A DNA stretch of 5,029 bases. Source: Anaerolineales bacterium UBA3071. Its GTDB lineage: Bacteria; Chloroflexota; Anaerolineae; UBA3071. A program made the position numbers and the translations under genes. This document shows positions 1 to 5,015 of this stretch, in pieces; position 1 is the stretch's first letter; the number at the start of each line of letters is the position of its first letter. The notes beneath the pieces were generated by a model that worked only from the letters and a program-made list of their open reading frames with translations, did not search any database and was not told the origin of the DNA. The stretch is taken from the NCBI GenBank assembly GCA_002366755.1, contig DFBV01000213.1, forward strand, positions 1,692 to 6,720, in the 5' to 3' direction.

Positions 1-256
1 TGCTCAGGTCAAAGGTGCGGGGATCAACGCGACTGCGGGCTTCCAACAGGTCGGCGAATTCGTTGGGCGTACGGTCGCCGGCGTTGGGGCCCACACGCAG
101 CTCGCGCATCCCTTCCACCAGGTAGTCAGGGTGGAAATGGCGCAGCAGTTCTTGCTGTTCCTCCGGTGTCAGCCGTCGGTGTGTCTCTTGCATCCGCTGC
201 GAGCGCGAGGCTTCAACGCTCTTGATCGATTCCCGCATTTCGGCTGTGTATGACAT
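1..256 (-). CDS. FrdA/SdhA-like flavoprotein, N-terminal 85 residues (partial)
   Basis: The gene starts at ATG 256-254 and runs off the left edge with no stop, so only the N-terminal 85 residues are seen. They are hydrophilic, rich in Arg/Glu and helical in character, with the stretch FHPDYLVEGMRELRVGPNAG around residues 41-60 and a DLLEARSRVDP segment near 69-79. From memory, this kind of N-terminal extension (HPDY, ELRVGPN, ADLLEA) precedes the FAD-binding Rossmann fold in a soluble branch of fumarate reductase/succinate dehydrogenase flavoproteins; the GxGxxG motif itself would lie beyond the edge and is not seen. The position directly after an frdB-like gene supports this reading. The start is fixed by AGGAG six bases upstream. 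As catalytic subunit it would interconvert fumarate and succinate. Alternative: another FAD-binding oxidoreductase of the same superfamily. Confidence 0.62.
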   Translation of the reverse strand, partial: MSYTAEMRESIKSVEASRSQRMQETHRRLTPEEQQELLRHFHPDYLVEGMRELRVGPNAGDRTPNEFADLLEARSRVDPRTFDLS

Positions 257-262
257 CTTCAA

Positions 263-267
263 CTCCT
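263..267 (-). promoter_or_regulatory. Ribosome binding site of the flavoprotein gene
   Basis: AGGAG, reading on the minus strand, ends six bases before ATG 256-254. It supports a coding start here although the rest of the gene is off the window, and it lies downstream of the hairpin at 286-319, so the hairpin would not bury it. Confidence 0.7.
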
Positions 268-285
268 GTCTCGGCTCCCAGTCAC

Positions 286-319
286 GTTCGGAGTTTGCTG
301 TTCAGCGCGAACTCCGAAC
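286..319 (-). repeat. Perfect 10-bp inverted repeat between frdB and the flavoprotein gene
   Basis: GTTCGGAGTT at 286-295 is the exact reverse complement of AACTCCGAAC at 310-319, with a 14-base loop. The transcript would form a stable stem between the frdB stop (362) and the ribosome site at 263-267. On the minus strand it is followed by GTGACTGGGAG rather than a run of T, so it is not a classic intrinsic terminator. An mRNA processing or stability element, or a partial attenuator, is a reasonable inference. Confidence 0.6.
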
Positions 320-356
320 CCCGAACTTGAAACCTGGAACCCTTGAACCTGAAACC
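314..356. repeat. Degenerate heptamer array (CCGAACC / TGAAACC type)
   Basis: Plus-strand units in order: CCGAACC (314-320), CCGAACT (321-327), TGAAACC (328-334), TGGAACC (335-341), CTTGAACC (342-349, one base longer) and TGAAACC (350-356). The array overlaps the right arm of the inverted repeat at 286-319 and fills the spacer up to the frdB stop codon. Nothing in it looks coding; it resembles simple-sequence spacer DNA that expanded by slippage. Confidence 0.6.
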
Positions 357-361
357 TCTGG

Positions 362-1042
362 TCACCTCGGCTCGATATCTCGCGCCTTGTATCGCTCCTT
401 CAACTCCTCCACTCCCAGGCTCTTCAATTCCTCCAGGGGTTTGTCGAACTTGCCTGCTTTGATCTCCGCCAGCCGATCCTCCAGGTGCTGCGAGCGGGGC
501 GCCAGGTAGCGGCCATAGAGCCTGCGGCACAGAATGGCGATGTTGTACTGGGCCTCGCCCACCGGACAGCGGGCCGCGCACAGGCCGCACATGATGCAGT
601 CGAAAGACATGTCGGCCACGCGGGCGATGTCGCCGCGCATGGCAGCCGCCATGTAACCCTTCACGTCCAGGTCCTGCGGGCAGGCTTTGGTGCAGGTGCC
701 GCAGCCCAGGCAGCGGAGCAACTCGGGATACAGGCTGAAGAGCTGCTCAGGGCGGGGTACCAGCTTGCTGAGGTCGTATTCGGCCCGTTGTGCAGGGAAG
801 AAGGGGATCTGCACCAGGTACATGTGGGGCTGTACCACCGTCTGGCAGGCCAGGCAGAAGTAGAGCGTGTCGTCGTCCCTGAGCCGATAGACGGTGCCGC
901 AGGCGCCGCAGAAGCCGCCCCGGCAACCAACGCCTCGTATCAGTTGATAGCCAGCATACTCCATGGCCTTCATGATGGTCAGACTGGGCGGCACGTCGTA
1001 GCGCTTGCCCATGATGAAAACGGGCACGAGTTCTTCGCTCAT
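362..1042 (-). CDS. frdB: FrdB/SdhB-like iron-sulfur subunit of a soluble fumarate reductase-type enzyme
   Basis: A 226-residue electron-transfer subunit. Residues 1-80 form a 2Fe-2S ferredoxin fold with C40-x4-C45-x2-C48 and then C63/C66 (FCLAC). Residues 105-165 form a two-cluster domain: C111-x2-C114-x2-C117-x3-C121-P and C149-x2-C152-x2-C155-x3-C159-P. Length and domain order match FrdB/SdhB, but classical family members lack one cysteine in the last motif and hold a 3Fe-4S centre that meets the quinone. Here all four are present, as in HdrC-like proteins, which fits a soluble enzyme without a quinone site. The C-terminal 45 residues are charged and helical. ATG 1042 is chosen over the longer TTG form (1075) because GGAGG lies six bases upstream of it. 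It would pass electrons between the flavoprotein encoded next and the HdrBC-like proteins encoded before it. Alternative: TfrB-like thiol:fumarate reductase subunit lacking the C-terminal CCG half. Confidence 0.82.
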   Translation of the reverse strand: MSEELVPVFIMGKRYDVPPSLTIMKAMEYAGYQLIRGVGCRGGFCGACGTVYRLRDDDTLYFCLACQTVVQPHMYLVQIPFFPAQRAEYDLSKLVPRPEQLFSLYPELLRCLGCGTCTKACPQDLDVKGYMAAAMRGDIARVADMSFDCIMCGLCAARCPVGEAQYNIAILCRRLYGRYLAPRSQHLEDRLAEIKAGKFDKPLEELKSLGVEELKERYKARDIEPR

Positions 1043-1048
1043 CTCTCG

Positions 1049-1053
1049 CCTCC
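1049..1053 (-). promoter_or_regulatory. Ribosome binding site deciding the frdB start
   Basis: GGAGG on the minus strand, six bases before ATG 1042-1040. It rules against the upstream TTG at 1075, which would place the start inside an inverted-repeat arm and add 11 residues (MSFVEWCWRRE) that do not resemble the family. Confidence 0.8.
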
Positions 1054-1062
1054 AACACCATT

Positions 1063-1115
1063 CGACGAAGGACAAATGATCAACGACCGATCTGTGCGGT
1101 GTTTGTCCTTCGTCG
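1063..1115 (-). repeat. Perfect 14-bp inverted repeat upstream of frdB
   Basis: CGACGAAGGACAAA at 1063-1076 is the exact reverse complement of TTTGTCCTTCGTCG at 1102-1115; the loop is 25 bases. In the transcript the stem ends about nine bases before the frdB ribosome site and leaves it exposed. No T-run follows, so it is unlikely to be a simple terminator. A stem placed just ahead of a downstream cistron could mark a processing site or shield the frdBA part of the message from exonuclease; this is inference. Confidence 0.7.
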
Positions 1116-1135
1116 TTCGTCCTTCGTCACCGATC
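1105..1135. repeat. Direct repeat with 14-base period (GTCCTTCGTC)
   Basis: GTCCTTCGTC occurs at 1105-1114 and again at 1119-1128. The first copy is part of the right arm of the inverted repeat, so the left arm at 1063-1076 could pair alternatively with either copy. ACCGATC occurs at 1086-1092 and 1129-1135, bracketing the same block. The hdrB-frdB spacer (1043-1148) is almost wholly made of these repeats. Confidence 0.55.
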
Positions 1136-1148
1136 AGGTTGAAAACCA

Positions 1149-2036
1149 TCATAACCCGTGACCGGCTAGCACCGGCCGCGGATCCACATAGTGCAACTCC
1201 CAACCCCAGTCGTCGCTGTTCAGTCCCAGGGCCAGGCCCATCAACTGGGTGAAGTAGAGCACGGGCAGCGGCTTGAAGCCTGGATGCTGACGAGCCATCT
1301 CTGCTTGCTTGTGGTCCAGATTGTACTGGCACAGTGGGCATGCGGTCACCAGCAAGTGTGCACCGTTGTGGGCTGCTGACTGCAGCACCGCGTAGGACAT
1401 ATCAGCTGCCAGATCGGGCGAGGTGACCAGCAGATAGGAGCCGCAGCATTCGACGCGATGGGAGAAGTCCACCGGATCGCAGCCTATTGCCTGGAGCAAA
1501 TCCTCCAGAATGCGGGGATCCTCAGCGTTGTCCAGTTGCAGTTCCTTCTCTGGACGCAGTAGCAGGCAACCGTAGTAGGGGGCAACTCTCAGGCCTTCCA
1601 GTGACTTCCCTGTCTCCTTCCTTGCCTCGTCCACTCGTTGCTTCAGGGCCTCGAATCCTAACTCGTCCCGCAGGATCTCCAGGAAGTGCTGTACCCGCAG
1701 GTCGCCCGCGTAGTCCGCTTCAATGAAGTAGTTGATGCGATCACGCTTTTCGGCGTCGCTCTGCAAGAAGTAGTTGGTGCGCTTGAGGACATTGTAGCAG
1801 ATGGCGCAGAGGGTGACCAGCCGGTCGCTGTGTGCACGCGCTTGCACCAGCACCTGCGTTGGCCCCGTCATGGCCAGGAGATTGTCCATCGCCAGCGGGA
1901 ACGTAGCGCCACAGCAGTTCCAGTCCTGGAGCTCTTCCAGCTCCAGCCCCAGCGCCTTCGCCACTGCCCGCCCGGAGGCATCGTAGCCGCGAGCCTTGGT
2001 CGAAAGCGTGCAGCCAGGGTAGTAGGGAATCGGCAT
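1149..2036 (-). CDS. hdrB: HdrB-like protein with two CCG domains
   Basis: A 295-residue protein with two cysteine-rich CCG domains. The first has C9, C41-C42, C77 and C80 (CX31CCX34CX2C); the second has C157, C197-C198, C233 and C236 (CX39CCX34CX2C). This closely matches the signature of heterodisulfide reductase subunit B, where such cysteines bind noncubane 4Fe-4S clusters at the disulfide-reducing site. YYPGC near the N-terminus, WNCCGA, VECCGS and TACPLCQYNL are typical. No signal peptide or membrane segment is seen, so it is cytoplasmic. ATG 2036 follows the hdrC stop with no gap, so the two are translationally coupled; the G-run at 2041-2046, inside the end of hdrC, may serve as ribosome site. 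Next to frdB and the flavoprotein gene, it is more likely a subunit of a fumarate reductase-like complex (as the C-terminal half of thiol:fumarate reductase TfrB is) than a true CoM-S-S-CoB reductase. Its physiological partner is unknown. Confidence 0.85.
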   Translation of the reverse strand: MPIPYYPGCTLSTKARGYDASGRAVAKALGLELEELQDWNCCGATFPLAMDNLLAMTGPTQVLVQARAHSDRLVTLCAICYNVLKRTNYFLQSDAEKRDRINYFIEADYAGDLRVQHFLEILRDELGFEALKQRVDEARKETGKSLEGLRVAPYYGCLLLRPEKELQLDNAEDPRILEDLLQAIGCDPVDFSHRVECCGSYLLVTSPDLAADMSYAVLQSAAHNGAHLLVTACPLCQYNLDHKQAEMARQHPGFKPLPVLYFTQLMGLALGLNSDDWGWELHYVDPRPVLAGHGL

Positions 2037-2456
2037 CTAGCCCCCCATCATGGTGTACTTGCGGAAGCCGGCAATGACCGCCAGTTGCGGCATGTCAGCA
2101 ACCTCATCCGGATCGAGTTCCTGTGGGCGCAGGTGGTCGTCCCCTTGTTCCAGGGCAATGACCCGTAGCGCTTCCATGATCCGGCTCAGATCCACACCGT
2201 GCGGACAGCGGACATAGCACGTCTGACAAGAGGCGCAGATCCAGATGCTCTTTGCTTCCAGCACCTGCTCCAACCCGAACTGGGCGTAGCGGATCACCTG
2301 GTTGGGCAGCAAATCCATGACCGTAGCCGCTGGACACCCGGCCGAGCACTTGCCACACTGATTACAAGCCAACAGGTTCTGGCCGCTCAGTTCCTCAATC
2401 TTGCGAACCAGTTCACCTCTGACCCGTTCGCGCGACAGCCGTACTCTGGCCATCAT
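2037..2456 (-). CDS. hdrC: HdrC-like two-cluster ferredoxin subunit
   Basis: A 139-residue soluble iron-sulfur protein. It has two complete 4Fe-4S motifs: C31-x2-C34-x2-C37-x3-C41-P (CNQCGKCSAGCPA) and C74-x2-C77-x2-C80-x3-C84-P (CASCQTCYVRCPHG). The helical stretch between them (VMDLLPNQVIRYAQFG) and the segment after the second motif fit HdrC, which carries electrons to HdrB. It is rather short for the family, mainly at the C-terminus. Two ATGs are adjacent (2456 and 2453); the first is chosen because GGAAGG at 2463-2468 is six bases before it. The stop TAG (2037-2039) touches the hdrB ATG, typical of subunits made in equal amounts. It starts 22 bases after the fused oxoacid oxidoreductase gene. 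Alternative: a GlpC/LutA-type ferredoxin domain protein, less likely given the following CCG-domain gene. Confidence 0.86.
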   Translation of the reverse strand: MMARVRLSRERVRGELVRKIEELSGQNLLACNQCGKCSAGCPAATVMDLLPNQVIRYAQFGLEQVLEAKSIWICASCQTCYVRCPHGVDLSRIMEALRVIALEQGDDHLRPQELDPDEVADMPQLAVIAGFRKYTMMGG

Positions 2457-2462
2457 TCACCA

Positions 2463-2468
2463 CCTTCC
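2463..2468 (-). promoter_or_regulatory. Ribosome binding site of hdrC
   Basis: GGAAGG on the minus strand, six bases before ATG 2456. It lies in the 22-base gap after the stop of the fusion gene and favours the first of the two adjacent ATG codons. Confidence 0.65.
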
Positions 2469-2478
2469 AACAGAACGC

Positions 2479-4080
2479 TTACTGGCCCCGCTTGGGGCGG
2501 GGCTGGCCCTGCTTCGCCCGCTCAGCCAGGCCATATTCATATCCCCGTTCAAAGGCCGCTAGGTTCAGTTCCGTCATCTTCCCCAGGTTGCGAATGGCTG
2601 TCCGCATGGCTTCGGGGGTCACCACTTCGGTGATTGCTGTCGCAAAACCCATCATGATCATGTTAAACACCCGTTCCTCGCCCATCGCCTTTGCCCACTC
2701 CAGGGCCGGGATGGTCGCCGCTTGGCCCTCGTCCTCTTCGTCCAGCTTGATCAGGTTTTCTTCGGTGATCAGGGTGCAGCCTGCAGCCCGCGGCTGCTTG
2801 TACTTGTCATAAGCTTCCTGGAAGGCGATGATCAGCACATCCGGCTCGCTTGCCCTGGGGTACTCGATGGGCTGGTCGGAGATGACGATGTCCGATTTGG
2901 AGGCCCCGCCGCGAGACTCCGGCCCGTAGGAGGGGATAGTGACTGCGTTCCGTTGCTCGTGGACGGCAGCCGCCGTGCCGAGCAGTCTGCCCGCGAGCAT
3001 GATACCCTGACCGCCGGCGCCGGCGATACGCACCTCCAGGCGGTCAATGGACTTTTCTCTCTTGGCTGGTTGGCCCTGTCCCACTTCCTCCGAAGCTGAA
3101 GAGGCGGCAGCCGGCACCTCTGGCCCCGCTTGGGGCGGGGCTGGCTGCGGCGGCCACGCTGGCCAGTACTTCAGCAGCCGCTCTCGAAATGTCTCCCGCT
3201 CCCGATCCACGAACGTGCCGACCACGATCTCGCCGCGCAGCTCCAGCCCGATCTCTTCCAGCGGTTCGCCGTCCCACATCACCGTCTTCTCCTGGAAGTA
3301 CTCCATCTCTGCTTTGGCGTCTCTGAACTTGTTGCGCCCGCCGTAGTTGGTGGGGCAGGGAGCGATGACTTCCACAAAGGTGAAGCCTGGCTTTTGCAGC
3401 GCCTCGGCGATGGAGTGGCGCAAACGCACCAATTCCAGCGCCGTCCAGCGGGCGACGTATGAGGCGCCGCAGGCCTTCAGCAGCAATGGCAGATTGAAGG
3501 GATACTCCACAGCGCCCTTGGGAGTTGTCTTCGTCCGTGCCGTCAACTGTGTGGTCGGCCCGTGCTGGCCGCCCGTCATGCCGTAGTTGAAGTTGTTCAC
3601 ACAGATGACGGTCAGATTGGCGTTGCGACGGGCAGCGTGGATGAGATGATTGCCACCAATGGCGAGCAGATCGCCATCGCCGCTGACGATGACCAGCTTC
3701 ATGTCCGGCCGCGCTATGCCCAGGCCGATGGCGAAGGGGATGGCTCGCCCGTGCGTGGTGTGGAAGCTGTCGGTGTCCATGTACCCTGACACTCGCCCCG
3801 TGCAGCCGATGCCAGAGATCACGCTGACCTGCTTCCAGTCGAGTCCCACGTCTCCCACAGCAGCGACGAAGGCGTTGACCACCGAGCCGATGCCGCAGCC
3901 CGAGCACCAGATGTGCGGCAAGCGATCCTCCCGCAGCGCCTTGCGTGTGGGGTGCATCCTTTTGATCAGCTCCACGTTCAGCTCGTCGGGAGGCACGCCG
4001 AAGGGACTGTACTTCTGGCAGCAATCGTGGTCGAATTCGATCCGGTCCACTCCCACTCCCATTCCATCGTTATCGCTCAT
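2479..4080 (-). CDS. korB: Fused beta-gamma subunit of a 2-oxoacid:ferredoxin oxidoreductase (KorB-KorC)
   Basis: One 533-residue reading frame covers two normally separate subunits. Residues about 25-305 are the TPP-binding beta subunit: WCSGCG with C59/C62, then C93 (GIGCTGR) and C242 (APCPTNYG) as likely 4Fe-4S ligands; HTTHGRA at 107-113; the TPP/Mg motif GDGD at 134-137 followed by VNNFNYGMTGGQ at 161-172. Residues about 306-345 are a Pro/Ala then Ser/Glu/Gln linker. Residues about 346-518 are the gamma subunit: GAGGQG at 354-359 and YGPESRGGASKSDIVIS at 385-401. The pair would convert a 2-oxoacid and CoA to acyl-CoA, CO2 and reduced ferredoxin, or the reverse; KorAB-type 2-oxoglutarate is the best guess but the substrate is not proven. 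The alpha subunit is not in the window. The start ATG 4080 has GGGGG six bases upstream. Both the linker and the extreme C-terminus contain copies of one 26-bp palindromic repeat, read in different frames. No frameshift is needed to read the fusion. Confidence 0.9.
   Translation of the reverse strand: MSDNDGMGVGVDRIEFDHDCCQKYSPFGVPPDELNVELIKRMHPTRKALREDRLPHIWCSGCGIGSVVNAFVAAVGDVGLDWKQVSVISGIGCTGRVSGYMDTDSFHTTHGRAIPFAIGLGIARPDMKLVIVSGDGDLLAIGGNHLIHAARRNANLTVICVNNFNYGMTGGQHGPTTQLTARTKTTPKGAVEYPFNLPLLLKACGASYVARWTALELVRLRHSIAEALQKPGFTFVEVIAPCPTNYGGRNKFRDAKAEMEYFQEKTVMWDGEPLEEIGLELRGEIVVGTFVDRERETFRERLLKYWPAWPPQPAPPQAGPEVPAAASSASEEVGQGQPAKREKSIDRLEVRIAGAGGQGIMLAGRLLGTAAAVHEQRNAVTIPSYGPESRGGASKSDIVISDQPIEYPRASEPDVLIIAFQEAYDKYKQPRAAGCTLITEENLIKLDEEDEGQAATIPALEWAKAMGEERVFNMIMMGFATAITEVVTPEAMRTAIRNLGKMTELNLAAFERGYEYGLAERAKQGQPRPKRGQ
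2482..2507. repeat. 26-bp palindromic repeat, copy 1 (3' end of the fusion gene)
   Basis: Identical over 26 bases to 3120-3145. The core is GCCCCGC (2485-2491), loop TTGGG, GCGGGGC (2497-2503), a perfect 7-bp stem. It abuts the TAA stop (2479-2481) and encodes the last nine residues, GQPRPKRGQ, which are not part of the conserved gamma fold. Confidence 0.8.
3120..3145. repeat. 26-bp palindromic repeat, copy 2 (beta-gamma linker)
   Basis: Same 26 bases and orientation as 2482-2507, with stem arms at 3123-3129 and 3135-3141. Here it is read in another frame (the copies are 638 bases apart, not a multiple of three) and gives PAPPQAGPE within residues 312-321, at the start of the linker between the beta and gamma domains. 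Confidence 0.8.
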
Positions 4081-4086
4081 GCCTAT

Positions 4087-4091
4087 CCCCC
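4087..4091 (-). promoter_or_regulatory. Ribosome binding site of the fusion gene
   Basis: A GGGGG run followed by ATAGGC and ATG 4080, six bases of spacing. It borders directly on the 8-bp tandem array, so changes in array copy number would not alter SD-to-start spacing but would alter the distance to the upstream stop. Confidence 0.5.
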
Positions 4092-4122
4092 TACCAATCT
4101 ACCAATCTACCGATCTGCCATT
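4091..4122. repeat. 8-bp tandem repeat array (CTACCAAT), four units
   Basis: Plus-strand units: CTACCAAT (4091-4098), CTACCAAT (4099-4106), CTACCGAT (4107-4114) and CTGCCATT (4115-4122). Two are identical, the third has one change and the fourth is weaker. The array takes up most of the 44-base gap between the flavoprotein stop (4125-4127) and the fusion gene start (4080). Confidence 0.72.
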
Positions 4123-4124
4123 GT

Positions 4125-5015
4125 CTAGAAGTCCTTGGGCAGGTTCTGCAACTGCGCGGCCGTGAAGACAGGGCCGTCCCTGCAAACGTACACAGGCCCG
4201 ACGTTGCAGCGACCGCACTTGCCCAGCCCGCATTTCATCTTGTTCTCCAGCGTGGTGATGACCCGTTCCGGGGGAAAGCCCAGCCTCTCCAGCGCCAGCA
4301 AGGCAAACTTGATCATGATCGGCGGGCCGCAGGTGATGGCTACCCTGTCATCGGGCTTCGGTGCCATCTGCTCCATGATGGTGGGCACAAAGCCTACCTC
4401 GCCGTCCCAATCGTCGGTCTCACCGCCGGGGTCCACCGTCTGTACCAACTCCACATCGGGCTGCTCTGCCCAGCGCGCCATGTCCTCTTTGTAGACCAGG
4501 TCGGCCACCGAGCGTGCGCCGTTGAGGATGGTGATGTGTCTGAACTCCTGGCGGTGATGCAGGCAGTATTCGATCAATGCCCGCAGCGCGGCCATGCCAA
4601 TGCCGCCGCCGGCGAAGAAGACGTTTCGCCCGCGCAGTTCGTCCAGCGGGAAGCCGTTGCCGTAGGGGCCGCGAAAGCCGATGGTGTCCCCGATTTCCAC
4701 ATCGCGGAGTGCAGTGGTCACCTTGCCCATCAGCTTGAAGCTGCACTCCACGTGCCCACGGTCAGCGGGCGAACTGGCGATGGCGAAAACGCACTCCCCC
4801 CTGCCGAAGACGGAGTATTCGCCAAACTGGCCAGGAATGAAGGCGAACTCCTCCCCCACTGCTTTGTCCTGAAAGGCCAGGCGCAGCGTGCGCACGTCGG
4901 GCGTCTCGTCGCGGATGTGCTCCACGGTCATCAACTGCGGCCGATAGATGTTGTTCATAGCCGGAAAATGTTCGCTGGCCCTCGACAGATACTCGACAAG
5001 GTGTGTCTCGTTCAC
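4125..5015 (-). CDS. HydG/AsrB-type FAD/NAD(P)H oxidoreductase subunit
   Basis: A 296-residue ferredoxin-NADP reductase-like flavoprotein. An FAD-binding barrel spans about residues 24-125 (PGQFGEYSVFGRGE at 61-74, AIASSP at 79-83, GPYGNGFP at 116-123). An NAD(P)-binding lobe covers about 128-250 (FAGGGIGMAALRALI at 134-148, CGPPIM at 229-234). The C-terminal 2Fe-2S site is C262-x4-C267-x2-C270-x7-C278, within ENKMKCGLGKCGRC and VCRDGPVF, which is characteristic of sulfhydrogenase gamma and anaerobic sulfite reductase subunit B rather than PyrK. It would exchange electrons between NAD(P)H and an iron-sulfur partner in the cytoplasm. A stop in the same frame at 5025-5027 means the start cannot lie further upstream. 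GTG 5015 has a weak TAGGG seven bases before it; ATG 4958 (residue 20, MNNIYRP) fits the usual family start but has no good ribosome site. The 4Fe-4S partner (AsrA/HydB-like) usually encoded just upstream would be off the window. Confidence 0.9.
   Translation of the reverse strand: MNETHLVEYLSRASEHFPAMNNIYRPQLMTVEHIRDETPDVRTLRLAFQDKAVGEEFAFIPGQFGEYSVFGRGECVFAIASSPADRGHVECSFKLMGKVTTALRDVEIGDTIGFRGPYGNGFPLDELRGRNVFFAGGGIGMAALRALIEYCLHHRQEFRHITILNGARSVADLVYKEDMARWAEQPDVELVQTVDPGGETDDWDGEVGFVPTIMEQMAPKPDDRVAITCGPPIMIKFALLALERLGFPPERVITTLENKMKCGLGKCGRCNVGPVYVCRDGPVFTAAQLQNLPKDF

Noticed and set aside
286..319. Intrinsic terminator after frdB
   Set aside because: The stem is good, but no T-run follows on the minus strand and a gene with a strong ribosome site begins 30 bases later, so termination is not supported.
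314..356. CRISPR-like repeats
   Set aside because: Units are 7-8 bases, adjoining and degenerate, with no spacers of constant size; this is simple-sequence DNA.
485..1252. A 255-residue plus-strand open frame across the frdB region
   Set aside because: It is antisense to a gene with clear cysteine motifs, runs through the repeat-filled spacer into hdrB, and its Ala/Gly/His-rich product resembles no family; it is a GC-driven shadow.
2479..2510. Terminator formed by the GC-rich hairpin at the end of the fusion gene
   Set aside because: The stem lies before the stop codon, there is no T-run after it, and hdrC follows with its own ribosome site after 22 bases.
3044..4024. A 326-residue minus-strand frame inside the oxoacid oxidoreductase gene
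   Set aside because: It is an Arg/Gly/His-rich off-frame shadow of the same strand; the true frame carries the TPP and GAGGQG motifs.
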